64,000 nt of DNA from WTGA01 sp965231865 (GCA_965231865.1 CBDDOJ010000002.1:372001-436000), one strand, 5' to 3'. Shown: positions 43,982 to 53,676, counted from the stretch's first letter. Program-made: numbers and translations. The notes: generated by a model from the sequence alone, not told the origin.

Positions 43982-45976
43982 TTGTTGTGCCATCCGGCAA
44001 TCATCGTGTTTGCATCCAGGGGAATCCTGCTGCTGGGCGTTTTCCTGTTTCTGGTGATGGGGCCGGCGCAGGCCGACCCGATTCGCAGCCATGCCATTGC
44101 CATGCACGGCGAGGCGAAATATGCCGCGGACTTCCCCCATTTTGACTACGTCAATCCGGACTCGCCGAAAGGGGGGAGGATCCGCCAGGGTGCCCGGGGG
44201 ACCTTTGACAGTTTCAATCCCTGGATCGACAAGGGCACCCCGGTCTCCCCCGGGTCCATCGAGACCCTGACGGTGCAATCCCTGGACGAGCCCTTCACCC
44301 GGTACTGCCTGTTATGCAAAGAGATGGTGTATCCCGAGGACCGGTCCTGGATTGTCTTTTATCTGCGGGAACAGGCCAGGTGGCACGACGGCCATCCCGT
44401 TACCCCTGAAGATGTGGTGTGGTCATTCAACACCCTGCTGGAAAAAGGCCAGACGTTTTATCATTTCTACTATGCAGATGTCGAAGATGTGGAGGTGGTT
44501 GAAAACAACGGTGTCCGGTTTCGGTTCAAGAATACGGGAAACCGTGAACTTCCCCTGATTCTGGGGGACCTGCCGATCCTGCCCAGACACTACTGGGAAA
44601 GGGAGGAAAACGAGTTCACCAAAACCACACTGACGCCGCCGCTGGGCAGCGGGCCCTATCAAATCGAGGCGTTCGATGCCGGGCGGTTCTATACCCTGAA
44701 AAGGGTTGAAGACTACTGGGGACGGGATTTGCCGGTGAATGTCGGGCTCAACAATTTCGACACCATGCGGGTGGATTTCTTTCGTGACCGCATTCCCATC
44801 CGCCTGGCCCTGAAAGCGGGCAATATCGATTACTACTATGAAAATACCGCGAAAAGCTGGGCAACCGAATTTGAGATTCCCGCGGTGCAGACCGGCTGGC
44901 TGGTGAAGGAAACGGTGGAGCATTCCGCCCCCCAGGGGATGCAGGCCTACGTGATGAACCTTCGTCGCAACAAGTTTCAGGACCCCCATGTTCGCCAGGC
45001 CATTGCCCTGGCATTTGACTTTGAATGGACCAACCAGAATATCTTCTACAATCAATACACGCGATCAAAAAGTTTTTTCAGCAACTCCGAACTGGCATCT
45101 TCGGGGATTCCCGAAGGCGACGAACTGGCCCTGCTGGAGGAATATCGCGAGCAGTTGCCGGAGGCGCTGTTTACCCGCCCGTTCATGGTTCCACAAACCG
45201 ATGGCAGCGGGTGGTCCAGGGAGAACCTGCGCAAGGCCCTGGCCCTCATTGAGGAATCCGAATGGAGGATTCGGGACGGCAAACTCGAGAACCCCCAGGG
45301 CCAGAAACTGACCATTGAGTTTTTGTTGTACAGCAGTTCCTTTGAACGACTGATTCTGCCCTATGTGGCCAACCTGAAACGCATCGGCATTGACATGAAG
45401 GTTCGGATCGTGGACACCGGGCAGTATGTGAACCGGTTGCGGGCATTCGATTTCGATATGATTGTGGGGGGGTGGGGCCAAAGTGAAACACCGGGAAACG
45501 AGCAGCGGGATTACTGGAGCTGTGCCGCCGCTGAACGTCCCAGCAGCCGCAATACGGCGGGGATCTGCCATCCGGTGGTGGACGCGTTGATTGAAAAGCT
45601 CATTGTCTCCCGGACCCGGGAAGAGCTGGTTACGGTGACCCGGGCGTTGGACCGTGTATTGCTGTGGCAGCATTTCATTGTGCCCAACTGGCATTTGCCT
45701 GCGAATCGAATTTTATGGTGGAACAAGTTTGACCGTCCCGACACTCCCCTGCGCAATGGCGTCGACATCTCCCGCTGGTGGGTCGATGACGCCAAGGCGG
45801 AACAGCTTGCCCGGGCCCGGGAGCAAGGAGAAATCAACCAGCGGGACAGCGGCGCCAGCGATGCGGAAAGAGCGGGCCGCACCCGGCTACAGGGCTGGAA
45901 ACTGGGGCTGCTTATCGGGATTCTGGCCGTGGGCGGCTATACGATAAACCGGGCAATGAAGAGGAAGGCGGGGTAA
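43982..45976 (+). CDS. yejA: ABC transporter substrate-binding protein, YejA type
   Basis: About 660 residues; starts possible at TTG 43982 or GTG 44006. Signal sequence GILLLGVFLFLVMGPAQA, then SBP family 5 (oligopeptide-binding) fold: HAIAMHGEAKYAADFPHFDYVNPDSPKGG is the YejA hallmark, and later WHDGHPVTPEDVVWSF and IVGGWGQSETPGNEQRDYW. YejABEF takes up peptides such as microcin C. Odd: the C-terminus adds a membrane helix (WKLGLLIGILAVGGYTINRAM), so the protein could be anchored at both ends. Its stop overlaps yejB (TAATG). Confidence 0.9.
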   Translation: MLCHPAIIVFASRGILLLGVFLFLVMGPAQADPIRSHAIAMHGEAKYAADFPHFDYVNPDSPKGGRIRQGARGTFDSFNPWIDKGTPVSPGSIETLTVQSLDEPFTRYCLLCKEMVYPEDRSWIVFYLREQARWHDGHPVTPEDVVWSFNTLLEKGQTFYHFYYADVEDVEVVENNGVRFRFKNTGNRELPLILGDLPILPRHYWEREENEFTKTTLTPPLGSGPYQIEAFDAGRFYTLKRVEDYWGRDLPVNVGLNNFDTMRVDFFRDRIPIRLALKAGNIDYYYENTAKSWATEFEIPAVQTGWLVKETVEHSAPQGMQAYVMNLRRNKFQDPHVRQAIALAFDFEWTNQNIFYNQYTRSKSFFSNSELASSGIPEGDELALLEEYREQLPEALFTRPFMVPQTDGSGWSRENLRKALALIEESEWRIRDGKLENPQGQKLTIEFLLYSSSFERLILPYVANLKRIGIDMKVRIVDTGQYVNRLRAFDFDMIVGGWGQSETPGNEQRDYWSCAAAERPSSRNTAGICHPVVDALIEKLIVSRTREELVTVTRALDRVLLWQHFIVPNWHLPANRILWWNKFDRPDTPLRNGVDISRWWVDDAKAEQLARAREQGEINQRDSGASDAERAGRTRLQGWKLGLLIGILAVGGYTINRAMKRKAG

Positions 45977-47070
45977 TGGGTCCCTATATTGTCAAACGGC
46001 TGCTGCTGGTCATCCCGACCCTGTTTTTCATCATGCTCTTTAACTTCGTCATCATCCAGTTTGCCCCCGGGGGCCCGGTGGAGCAGGCCATTGCAAATAT
46101 CACGGGCACGGGGGTGGATGCGGCGGAACGGGTCACCCGGGACACGTCGGAAAACGTGGTGCAAAGCGGTGCGGGGACGGGTGACAGCCAGTACCGCGGA
46201 GCCCAGGGGCTGGACCCGGAATACATTGCCGAGCTCGAAAAACGGTTTGGTTTCGACAAACCCGTTCACCAGAGATTTTTCGAGATGATGGGAAACTATC
46301 TTCGTTTCGATTTCGGCGACAGCTTTTTCCGGGACAGTTCGGTGGTGGACCTGGTGCTGGACAAGATGCCCGTGTCCATCTCTTTGGGGCTGTGGTCGAC
46401 ATTGCTGGTCTATCTGATCAGTATTCCGCTGGGAATCCGCAAGGCCGTGCGCGATGGCAGCCGATTTGATATTACCACCAGTGTGCTGCTGACGGTGGGG
46501 GTGGCCATTCCGGGCTTTTTGTTTGCGGTCCTGCTGCTGGTCATTTTCGCGGGAGGCGTCTACCTGGACTGGTTTCCACTGCGGGGGCTGGTTTCTGACA
46601 ACTGGGAAACCCTGTCCTGGCCGGCAAGAATCGCCGACTATTTCTGGCATCTTGCATTGCCGCTGATCGCCCTGACGATCAGCGGGTTTGCGTCCCTGGC
46701 AATGCTGACAAAAAACTCGTTTCTTGACCAGGTCAGCCAGCAGTATGTGCTGACCGCACGGGCCAAGGGGCTGTCGGAACGCCGGGTTATGTACGGGCAT
46801 GTTTTCCGAAATGCCATGCTCATCGTCATTGCCGGATTTCCGGCTGCGGTGGTGAATATCCTGTTCACCGGCGCGATGCTCATTGAAATCATCTTTTCCC
46901 TGGACGGGCTGGGTTTGCTGGGGTTCGAAGCGGCATTGCAGCGGGACTATCCGGTGATGTTCGGCACCTTGTGGTTTTTCACGCTGCTGGGCCTGATTCT
47001 CGGCATTGTTTCGGACCTGATGTATACCTGGATTGATCCGCGAATCGATTTCGATTCCAGGGGGTCATGA
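45976..47070 (+). CDS. yejB: Peptide ABC transporter permease, YejB type
   Basis: 364 residues. Family 5 permease with the N-terminal MGPYIVKRLLLVIPTLFFIM, an insert region around 40-90 typical of YejB, and the EAA loop ARAKGLSERRVMYGHVFRNA coupling to the ATPase. About six membrane helices. Overlaps yejA and yejE by a few bases. Confidence 0.93.
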   Translation: MGPYIVKRLLLVIPTLFFIMLFNFVIIQFAPGGPVEQAIANITGTGVDAAERVTRDTSENVVQSGAGTGDSQYRGAQGLDPEYIAELEKRFGFDKPVHQRFFEMMGNYLRFDFGDSFFRDSSVVDLVLDKMPVSISLGLWSTLLVYLISIPLGIRKAVRDGSRFDITTSVLLTVGVAIPGFLFAVLLLVIFAGGVYLDWFPLRGLVSDNWETLSWPARIADYFWHLALPLIALTISGFASLAMLTKNSFLDQVSQQYVLTARAKGLSERRVMYGHVFRNAMLIVIAGFPAAVVNILFTGAMLIEIIFSLDGLGLLGFEAALQRDYPVMFGTLWFFTLLGLILGIVSDLMYTWIDPRIDFDSRGS

Positions 47071-48146
47071 TGGAAATCACCGCAACGTCGCACAACCCGG
47101 CTGCGCCGGCAGCCGGACGGTGGAGCCTGGGCCCCATTGGGCAAAGACGGTGGGACCTGTTCAAGGCCAACCGCCGCAGTTTCTGGGCACTGTGGATCTT
47201 TCTTTTTCTGTTCGTGGTTTCGCTGTTTGCCGAACTGATTGCGAATGACCGGCCATTTTTTGTCTGGTATGACGGCGAGGGGTACTGGCCCGCATTTGTG
47301 GACTACCACGAAACCGACTTTGATGGTGAATTCCCGACCCTGGCAGTTTACCGGGACCCCTGGTTGAAGCAGCACATTCAGGACCACGGTTTCGCCATCT
47401 GGCCCATCATTGAGTTTCACCATACCACGGTGGCCTGGGACCTGGAGCATCCGGCGCCTGCCCCCCCCGGGGGCGGGCACCTGCTGGGGACCGATGACCA
47501 GGCCCGGGATGTGGTGGCCCGGGTCATCTATGGTTTTCGGATTTCCGTGCTTTTCGGGTTTTTGCTGACCCTGATCAGTGCCGTGGTCGGGGTCGGGGCG
47601 GGGGCCATCCAGGGATACTTTGGCGGCTGGGTCGACCTGCTGGTGCAACGGTTCATGGAAGTGTGGTCCAGCATGCCTACCCTGTATATCCTGATTATCC
47701 TGGCCAGCGTGGTGGAACCGAATTTCTGGTGGCTGCTGGGCATTCTCCTGTTGTTTTCCTGGATGGGGTTTGTGGGGGTGGTCCGGGCGGAATTTTTGAA
47801 AACACGGCAATTTGAATATGTGCGGGCAGCCCGGGCACTGGGAGTGGGAGACACCCGTATCATCCTGCGCCATATCCTGCCCAATGCGCTGGTTGCCACC
47901 CTTACCTTCATGCCGTTCATCCTCGCCGGATCGGTGACGGTGCTGACCTCCCTGGATTTCCTGGGCTTTGGCCTGCCACCCGGGTCCCCTTCCCTTGGAG
48001 AACTGCTGGCCCAGGGCAAGGCGAATCTGCAGGCCCCGTGGCTGGGGGTGACCGGGTTTTTCATTGTCGGCACCATGTTGTCGCTGTTAATTTTTATCGG
48101 TGAAGGGGTGAGAGATGCCTTTGATCCGCGGAAACTGTTTCGTTGA
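47067..48146 (+). CDS. yejE: Peptide ABC transporter permease, YejE type
   Basis: 359 residues. The LGPIGQRRWDLFKANRRSFWALWIF start (shown in part) and the periplasmic segment NDRPFFVWYDGEGYWP are YejE signatures; HLLGTDDQARDVVARVIYGFRIS and the EAA loop RAARALGVGDTRIILRHILPNA follow. Starts at ATG 47067 within the end of yejB. Confidence 0.93.
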   Translation: MMEITATSHNPAAPAAGRWSLGPIGQRRWDLFKANRRSFWALWIFLFLFVVSLFAELIANDRPFFVWYDGEGYWPAFVDYHETDFDGEFPTLAVYRDPWLKQHIQDHGFAIWPIIEFHHTTVAWDLEHPAPAPPGGGHLLGTDDQARDVVARVIYGFRISVLFGFLLTLISAVVGVGAGAIQGYFGGWVDLLVQRFMEVWSSMPTLYILIILASVVEPNFWWLLGILLLFSWMGFVGVVRAEFLKTRQFEYVRAARALGVGDTRIILRHILPNALVATLTFMPFILAGSVTVLTSLDFLGFGLPPGSPSLGELLAQGKANLQAPWLGVTGFFIVGTMLSLLIFIGEGVRDAFDPRKLFR

Positions 48147-48158
48147 GGGAGGGTGGAA

Positions 48159-49772
48159 ATGGATCAACCGCTGTTGAGCGTCCAGGCCCTTGGGGTCAGT
48201 TTTCAGCGCCAGGAACAGGCCAGGCGGATCCTGTCCGAAGTGGTTCGGGATGTGAATTTCGACCTCCATGCCGGCGAGACCGTGGCCCTGGTGGGGGAAT
48301 CGGGTTCCGGCAAGTCGTTGACGGCATTGTCGATTCTGCAATTGCTGCCCTATCCCCATGCCTTCCACCCCACCGGGTCGATCCGGTACCGGGGCACTGA
48401 ACTGCTTGGAGCCGGCCAGGCAACGCTGCAAAGGATTCGTGGAAACGATATCTCCATGATTTTCCAGGAGCCCATGACCGCGCTGAATCCCCTGCACACC
48501 ATCGAAAAACAAATCCGTGAATCCCTCTCTCTCCACCAGAACCTGGAGGGAGAGGATGCCAGGGCGAAAGTGATTGAATTGCTGGACCGTGTCGGGATTC
48601 AAAATGCGGAAACCCGCCTGGCCGCGTATTCCCACCAGTTGTCCGGCGGACAGCGGCAACGAATCATGATTGCCATGGCCCTTGCCAACCGCCCCGATGT
48701 CCTGCTTGCAGACGAGCCGACCACGGCACTGGACGTGACGGTACAGGCAAAAATCCTGGCGTTGCTGAAAGAGATCCAAAGGACAGAGAATCTGGGCATC
48801 CTGTTAATCACCCACGACCTGAACATGGTGAGGAAAGTGGCGGACCGGGTACTGGTGATGCATGAAGGAAGACTGGTTGAAAGAGGTACGGCGGAGCAGA
48901 TTTTCACCTCCCCAAAGAAGGCCTATACCCAGAAACTGCTGTCCGCGGAACCGCCGGTTCGCCAGGCGCCATCAGGGGGGAAGGAGGACGTATTGTGTGT
49001 CGAGAATCTGAAGGTATGGTTTCCCGTCAGAAAAGGGCTGCTCAAACGAACGGTGGGTCACGTCAAGGCGGTCAACAGTGCCTCCTTGAGATTGAAGCCG
49101 GGACATACCTTGGGGGTGGTGGGGGAATCCGGTTCCGGGAAGACGACGCTGGCTCTGGCCCTGCTGAAGCTGGTCCATTTCGAAGGAAAGGTCCTCCTGG
49201 ACGGGAAAACCGTGGGTGTCCCGGGTGGGTATTCCATGCCCGAAATGAGGCGCAGGATGCAGATCGTTTTCCAGGACCCGTATGGCTCCCTTTCTCCCCG
49301 GATGACCATCGGCGATATTGTCAGCGAAGGGCTGGATGCCCACGGCCTGGTCACGGACCCCGAAACCCGGGACCGGAAAGTGGTGAGCATGCTGGAAGAA
49401 GTGGAGATTGACCCCGCCCTCCGGTTCCGGTACCCCCATGAGTTTTCCGGTGGCCAGCGCCAGCGTATCGCCATTGCCCGGGCGCTGATACTGGAGCCGC
49501 GAATCCTGTTTCTCGATGAACCCACTTCCGCCCTGGACAGGACGGTCCAGGTCCAGGTGCTGGAACTGCTCAACCGGATCCAGCGCGAACACGGGCTGGC
49601 CTATGTGTTCATTTCCCATGACCTGAGCGTGGTTCGGGCCATTGCCGATGATCTCATGGTGCTGAAATCAGGGGATGTGGTGGAGCAGGGCAATGCGAAT
49701 TCCATTTTCAGCAATCCCCGGCATCCCTATACCCGGGAGCTGCTGTCCGCGGCCTTCGACCTGGCGGTCTGA
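48159..49772 (+). CDS. yejF: Peptide ABC transporter ATP-binding protein, YejF type (two ABC domains)
   Basis: 537 residues from ATG 48159, seven bases after GAGGGAGG; a GTG at 48153 is too close to that site. Two complete ATPase domains: GESGSGKS, SGGQRQRIMIAMALANRPDVLLADEPT in the first half, and GESGSGKTT, SGGQRQRIAIARALILEPRILFLDEPT in the second (shown in parts). Typical fused DppDF-like arrangement of YejF. Energises the yejABE importer. Confidence 0.94.
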   Translation: MDQPLLSVQALGVSFQRQEQARRILSEVVRDVNFDLHAGETVALVGESGSGKSLTALSILQLLPYPHAFHPTGSIRYRGTELLGAGQATLQRIRGNDISMIFQEPMTALNPLHTIEKQIRESLSLHQNLEGEDARAKVIELLDRVGIQNAETRLAAYSHQLSGGQRQRIMIAMALANRPDVLLADEPTTALDVTVQAKILALLKEIQRTENLGILLITHDLNMVRKVADRVLVMHEGRLVERGTAEQIFTSPKKAYTQKLLSAEPPVRQAPSGGKEDVLCVENLKVWFPVRKGLLKRTVGHVKAVNSASLRLKPGHTLGVVGESGSGKTTLALALLKLVHFEGKVLLDGKTVGVPGGYSMPEMRRRMQIVFQDPYGSLSPRMTIGDIVSEGLDAHGLVTDPETRDRKVVSMLEEVEIDPALRFRYPHEFSGGQRQRIAIARALILEPRILFLDEPTSALDRTVQVQVLELLNRIQREHGLAYVFISHDLSVVRAIADDLMVLKSGDVVEQGNANSIFSNPRHPYTRELLSAAFDLAV

Positions 49773-49804
49773 GCGGGAATTATACAGATGAGTGCGAAGC
49801 ACCC

Positions 49805-49833
49805 AAGAAAAGAGCCAGCCGATTGGCTGGCTC
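49805..49833 (-). terminator. Rho-independent terminator for the 50590-49861 unit
   Basis: Read on the minus strand: GAGCCAGCC-AATC-GGCTGGCTC followed by TTTTCTT. A perfect 9-bp stem, 28 bases after the protease gene stop. It would also form a hairpin at the end of yejF on the other strand, but without a T-run. Confidence 0.8.
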
Positions 49834-49860
49834 AGTCGCTACAAGTTAAAGCGCTCAATC

Positions 49861-50268
49861 TCAGGTCAGCTTGACGTTTTCTTCTTTCAAGAGCCGTATT
49901 CCCTGCTTACTTGAAACAACAAGAACGCGTTCAAATCTGTGCAGAAAGTCCATACCGATTAACACTGGACCGTTCTTTGTTTGAGGGATGTGGCAGAGAC
50001 CGGAAACTGTTTCTCCTTCTACGGTTACCGGTACTTGTTTCAGCCACACTTGTTGTCTTGTTCCATTTGCAAGAGAAACCGCTCCAACAGTGATCGGGTC
50101 GCAGACGATGCCTAACGCAACAGCAGGAGCAATTGGAACTTGAATGAAACCAGTGAACCCAGTGTCAAGTATGCCATCGAACGTGTACTTCCTCCCATCA
50201 CGTTGGCTAACAAGAGTGAAATTTAGACAAGGACTATGTTGACTGTCGAATCGTCCAATCCATGCCAT
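49861..50268 (-). CDS. Retropepsin-like aspartic protease (clan AA)
   Basis: 135 residues. The protease motif GILDTGFTGFIQVP contains the catalytic Asp (D35), and VLIGMDFLHRF matches the second conserved block (G-x-D-x-L). Bacterial single-domain retropepsins presumably dimerise; no signal peptide or transmembrane anchor is present. Overlaps the upstream small gene by 35 bases and shares a terminator, so the pair is one unit. Confidence 0.8.
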   Translation of the reverse strand: MAWIGRFDSQHSPCLNFTLVSQRDGRKYTFDGILDTGFTGFIQVPIAPAVALGIVCDPITVGAVSLANGTRQQVWLKQVPVTVEGETVSGLCHIPQTKNGPVLIGMDFLHRFERVLVVSSKQGIRLLKEENVKLT

Positions 50269-50590
50269 AATATTGATCTCCTATATGCCCTACATGGAAA
50301 GCGGCTTCCGCGCCAATTTTGACCAGGTATAAATTGGTGTCCGAATTGTCTTTTTCAGCATTGTCGAGTGCATCTTCTGGATAATCGCCAAGATACGCTT
50401 TTGCGTTGACAACATCAATCGCCAAAAACTTGCCATCATGAACACCTTCGTATTTTTTGCGAAATAGATTATTGTAAATTTCATCGCCTTTTTCGCCGAT
50501 CCTGTCTGGAGTCATTACGTTGTCCATAGCAAAAGTCCGTACCGTTGGTTTTATCCTCGCCTCTGGGTGCTTCTCTTCTGTTGGTTTCAT
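50234..50590 (-). CDS. Small hypothetical protein paired with the retropepsin-like protease
   Basis: 118 residues, soluble. Distinct blocks: RIGEKGDEIYNNLFRKKYEGVHDGKF, AIDVVNAKAYLGDYPEDAL and LYLVKIGAEAAFHVGHIG (shown in parts). The last two resemble small proteins that often accompany clan AA proteases in bacterial genomes. Role unknown; could be the protease's substrate, inhibitor or antitoxin. Confidence 0.75.
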   Translation of the reverse strand: MKPTEEKHPEARIKPTVRTFAMDNVMTPDRIGEKGDEIYNNLFRKKYEGVHDGKFLAIDVVNAKAYLGDYPEDALDNAEKDNSDTNLYLVKIGAEAAFHVGHIGDQYYGMDWTIRQST

Positions 50591-50885
50591 AGTATTCTCC
50601 GCATTGTGTTGATTTACTCAAGAAACGCTGTCATTACATGGTTTCGATAACAGCCAGTTTCAATTCTAACTGTCTACGACGATCATTACCTCCGCCTGTC
50701 CCATTCCCTCCAAGCGATTCTGGTGATGGATGTCTTGGAAATACATGGTCCTTTTGGCTCATGTGTTTTTCCCAGCCATTCCCACGGTTCTTTGGCCCAT
50801 AGCCACAACAATATAGGCAAAAGGAATATTACCACAGTGAGGGCCGTTGCCGTGAACTTCCGTGGGGGGCCGGTGCAAACCGGCC
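50591..50885 (-). pseudogene. Possible HNH-endonuclease fragment
   Basis: In the 295-base gap one minus-strand frame (50829 to 50634) reads CLYCCGYGPKNRGNGWEKH and then SQKDHVFPRHPSPESLGGNG: a C-x2-C knuckle and a D-H-V-F-P-R block like McrA-type HNH nucleases. Only about 65 codons are open and the stop ends it at 50634. Tentative remnant; nothing else seen in the gap. Confidence 0.35.
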
Positions 50886-52175
50886 TTACAGCAAACGGTC
50901 CAGGGAAAATGCAGACAGGTCGGTGTCCGGGGTGTTTCCCGTCGCCAGGGCGGCAGTGACCTTTCCGGCCCCGGGACCGATGCCAAAGCCGTGTCCGCTG
51001 TATCCCGTGGAAACCACCAGGCCCGGAACCTGATTCACCGTTGAAATCACCGGCAACTCATCCGGCGTGACATCAATCATGCCTGCCCAGCGCTGTGCAA
51101 TCCCAATGCCCTGAAGTTCCGGAAAGGTCTCGCCGAGCAGCCTGTACGCCCTGTCCAGTATGGCCAGGTCCGGGTCCGGGTTCAAAACCCGCTCCTTTTC
51201 AAACGGGGTCGGTTTGTCCAGGGGCCACGTCGAAGGCCACATCAGTTCCCGGAAAAACCGGTTACCGGGCTTCAGGGTCACGATTTCCTTTGAATGGCGA
51301 TAGGCGGGGAGATAAGCCCGGAAAAACCGGAACAGGTCCGGCGTGATTTCACAGCTGGAGCCCCCTCCATAGGCAACGGTATACCCGCCATCCCGCCGCC
51401 GCCGCATCCCCAGCCCGGTGCTCCAGATATTCTGCTCGCTGACCCGGACCCCGGTGGGGTCGGTGGCCATGACGGAACTGATCACCTTGAGGTGGGGAAA
51501 GACCAGCGCCAGGTGCCTGCAAAAGTACCCGGACCACGCGCCGCCGGCACACACCGCAACCGGGCATCGAATGCGGCCGTGTTCAGTGACCACGCCGGCC
51601 ACCTTGCCCCCCGCAAGATCAATTCCCCGCACGGCGCACCGGGGCAGGAGAATTCCGCCGGCGGATCGGGCCTTTTCTGCGATGGCTTGGGTCGCCAGGG
51701 CGGGTTCTGCACTGGCGTCGCTGGGAGTGAACAGGGCACCCCGGGCCTGATTCTGCATCCCCGGAACCAGTGTTTTCAGCTCCGATACGCTGAGAAAGGT
51801 GGAATCAAGCCCAAAGGTCCTGGCATGCTCAAGCCACGCCAGGTTGGCGTGGTAGCGCTGTTCGGTTTCCGAAAGATACAGGGTGCCGCCGACACGAAAA
51901 CCAATGTCGGTCTCCAGTTCCCCAACCAGTTCATGCCAGCACTCAAGGGCAAGGACCATGAGTGGAATTTCGGATGGATGGCGTCCCTGCTTGCGGATAA
52001 ATCCCCAGTTGCGGCTCGACTGTTCACCGGCAATCACGCCTTTTTCGCACAACGCGACCCGGACCCCGGCCCTGGCCAGGTAGTATGCCGTGCTGGCCCC
52101 GACAATCCCTCCGCCAATCACCACCACATCCACGGCATCGGGCAGGACCCGGGAGGGCGGCGGCGGCTCAGTCAT
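50886..52175 (-). CDS. FAD-dependent amino-acid oxidoreductase (DadA/glycine oxidase family)
   Basis: 429 residues from ATG 52175 (MTEPPPPSRV); an ATG at 52211 is possible. DAO-type flavoprotein: VVVIGGGIVGASTAYYLARAG near the N-terminus (dinucleotide-binding), CEKGVIAGEQSSRNWGFIRKQGR, and the C-terminal VSTGYSGHGFGIGPGAGK. Likely oxidises a D-amino acid or N-methylated amine; the substrate is not determinable. Next genes on the strand are a pterin dehydratase and an SDR, 150 bases away. Confidence 0.88.
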   Translation of the reverse strand: MTEPPPPSRVLPDAVDVVVIGGGIVGASTAYYLARAGVRVALCEKGVIAGEQSSRNWGFIRKQGRHPSEIPLMVLALECWHELVGELETDIGFRVGGTLYLSETEQRYHANLAWLEHARTFGLDSTFLSVSELKTLVPGMQNQARGALFTPSDASAEPALATQAIAEKARSAGGILLPRCAVRGIDLAGGKVAGVVTEHGRIRCPVAVCAGGAWSGYFCRHLALVFPHLKVISSVMATDPTGVRVSEQNIWSTGLGMRRRRDGGYTVAYGGGSSCEITPDLFRFFRAYLPAYRHSKEIVTLKPGNRFFRELMWPSTWPLDKPTPFEKERVLNPDPDLAILDRAYRLLGETFPELQGIGIAQRWAGMIDVTPDELPVISTVNQVPGLVVSTGYSGHGFGIGPGAGKVTAALATGNTPDTDLSAFSLDRLL

Positions 52176-52332
52176 GAAACCGCGATGCCGGGACAGGGAC
52201 CCGGACGGCAAAAACCCCGGACAAATCCATCGGGCCGCCCCGGGCAGGCCGGGTTGAAGCCAGGCATCCGGCGGATGCGACCATGCCGGGAAAAAGGGGG
52301 TTCACAGGGATGGCGGGCCGATTCAAAACAGT

Positions 52333-52641
52333 TCAGGGGGGGCTGGTGATCCGCTCCATCTGTCTGGCGAGTTCGTAGTCCAGTTCCGTGACACCGCCAC
52401 TTTCATGGGTGGAAAGTTTGACAATGACAGTCCGGTATACATTGCACCAGTCGGGGTGATGGTTCATTTTTTCCGCAATGATGGCGGCCTGGACCATAAA
52501 GCCCATCGCTTCAATGAAATTTTCGAATACAAAGGTTTTGCAGATGGCATCCGACGTGGCTTCCCAGGGAGTCGTGGTTTCCCGGTTCAGGGCCGCCAGT
52601 TGAACGGCCCGTTCTCTTTTATCCAGCAGGGGTTTTTTCAT
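52333..52641 (-). CDS. phhB: Pterin-4a-carbinolamine dehydratase
   Basis: 102 residues, the usual length. FNFIEAMGFM-type F-x-F-x-x-F-x-x-A segment (here FENFIEAMGFMVQAA), EKMNHHPDWCNVYRTVIVKL with the active-site His pair, and STHESGGVTELD. Recycles the hydroxytetrahydropterin cofactor of aromatic amino-acid hydroxylases. No hydroxylase gene is in the window. Confidence 0.93.
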   Translation of the reverse strand: MKKPLLDKRERAVQLAALNRETTTPWEATSDAICKTFVFENFIEAMGFMVQAAIIAEKMNHHPDWCNVYRTVIVKLSTHESGGVTELDYELARQMERITSPP

Positions 52642-52668
52642 TTGTTCTCTCCAGTTGTGGGTTTGCCG

Positions 52669-53484
52669 CTAAGTCAGGCCGGCATCCGCCCAGACCTCGC
52701 CGCTCAAAGCCGGGTTTTCGATCATCGCACAGATAATTTCTCCGATTTCATCCGGCCGTATTTTTCTGCCCAGCCCAATCCGGGGTCTGAAATGCTTTTC
52801 AAAATAATCGGAATCAATGGAGTCCACCATGGGGGTGTCGACGAACCCGGGGTGTATGATTTTGGTCTGCACCCCATGGTACAGGCCTTCCCGGTTCAGG
52901 GTGGAGGCAATGCCGATCAATGCCGACTTGGCGCCCGAATAGGCCACCTGGCCGCGCTGGCCCCTGGACGACACCGAACCGACCAGGATGACCACCCCCT
53001 GAATGCCTTCGCTGCTCATCCACCTCCCCTGTCCCCGGTGAAACCGTTCTCTGGCGATTCCACCAATGGTTTCCAGGGCCCAGTAGGTCGGATGATGGCA
53101 ATTGATCTCCATCAGCCGCCTGAATGTCGACTCCGGGTAGAGCACGACATCGCCGCTGTCCCGGTCCACTTTGACGCCAAGAGAATCGGCAAGAATCCCT
53201 GCGGCGGGGATGCAGACATGCACGCCCCCGAACCTGGTGCACATGCCGTCGAATACAGACCGGCGGAACCCGGGGTCCGTCACATCGCCGCAAAAAGCCC
53301 GGGTTTTTTCGCTGCCGGCCAGGGTATTGAGTTCCCTGGCGGTTTCGATGCAGGACGGGGAGAGGTCCACCAGGCCGAGGCCCCCCACACCGTGGGCAAT
53401 CAAACGCTTTGCGGTTGCCAGGCCAATGCCGCCGGCAGCCCCCGTGACCAGCGCAATTTTGTTTTCAAGTTCCATAACAGGCAC
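52669..53484 (-). CDS. SDR-family oxidoreductase
   Basis: 271 residues. TGAAGGIG cofactor motif near residues 14-21, the catalytic Y-S-G-A-K block in QVAYSGAKSALIGI, and the proton-relay serines in ILVGSVSSRGQRG. C-terminal part SGEVWADAGLT shows a normal end. Substrate unknown. It is 27 bases upstream of phhB on the minus strand, perhaps co-transcribed. Confidence 0.85.
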   Translation of the reverse strand: MPVMELENKIALVTGAAGGIGLATAKRLIAHGVGGLGLVDLSPSCIETARELNTLAGSEKTRAFCGDVTDPGFRRSVFDGMCTRFGGVHVCIPAAGILADSLGVKVDRDSGDVVLYPESTFRRLMEINCHHPTYWALETIGGIARERFHRGQGRWMSSEGIQGVVILVGSVSSRGQRGQVAYSGAKSALIGIASTLNREGLYHGVQTKIIHPGFVDTPMVDSIDSDYFEKHFRPRIGLGRKIRPDEIGEIICAMIENPALSGEVWADAGLT

Positions 53485-53670
53485 ATTGCGGGATTACGAT
53501 TCTGACCATGGATTAAATCACAGAACGGGTACGCGGTGGTTGTCCGATTTCGGTAACAGGGCATTTCTTCCCCCCCGGGCCGGCACCGGGGGGGTTCACT
53601 GCCCGCCTCCCCGGGTGCCCGACCCTCAATCCGGAGATTTAAATTTGCCCCCCAAAATTCAAGGTTCTGG

Positions 53671-53676
53671 TATAAT
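53671..53676 (+). promoter_or_regulatory. Candidate -10 box for the petABC operon
   Basis: A perfect TATAAT at 53671-53676, 104 bases upstream of petA; no convincing -35 at 17±1 bases (nearest TTGCCC at 53644 has a 21-base gap). Offered as a partial promoter only. Confidence 0.45.
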
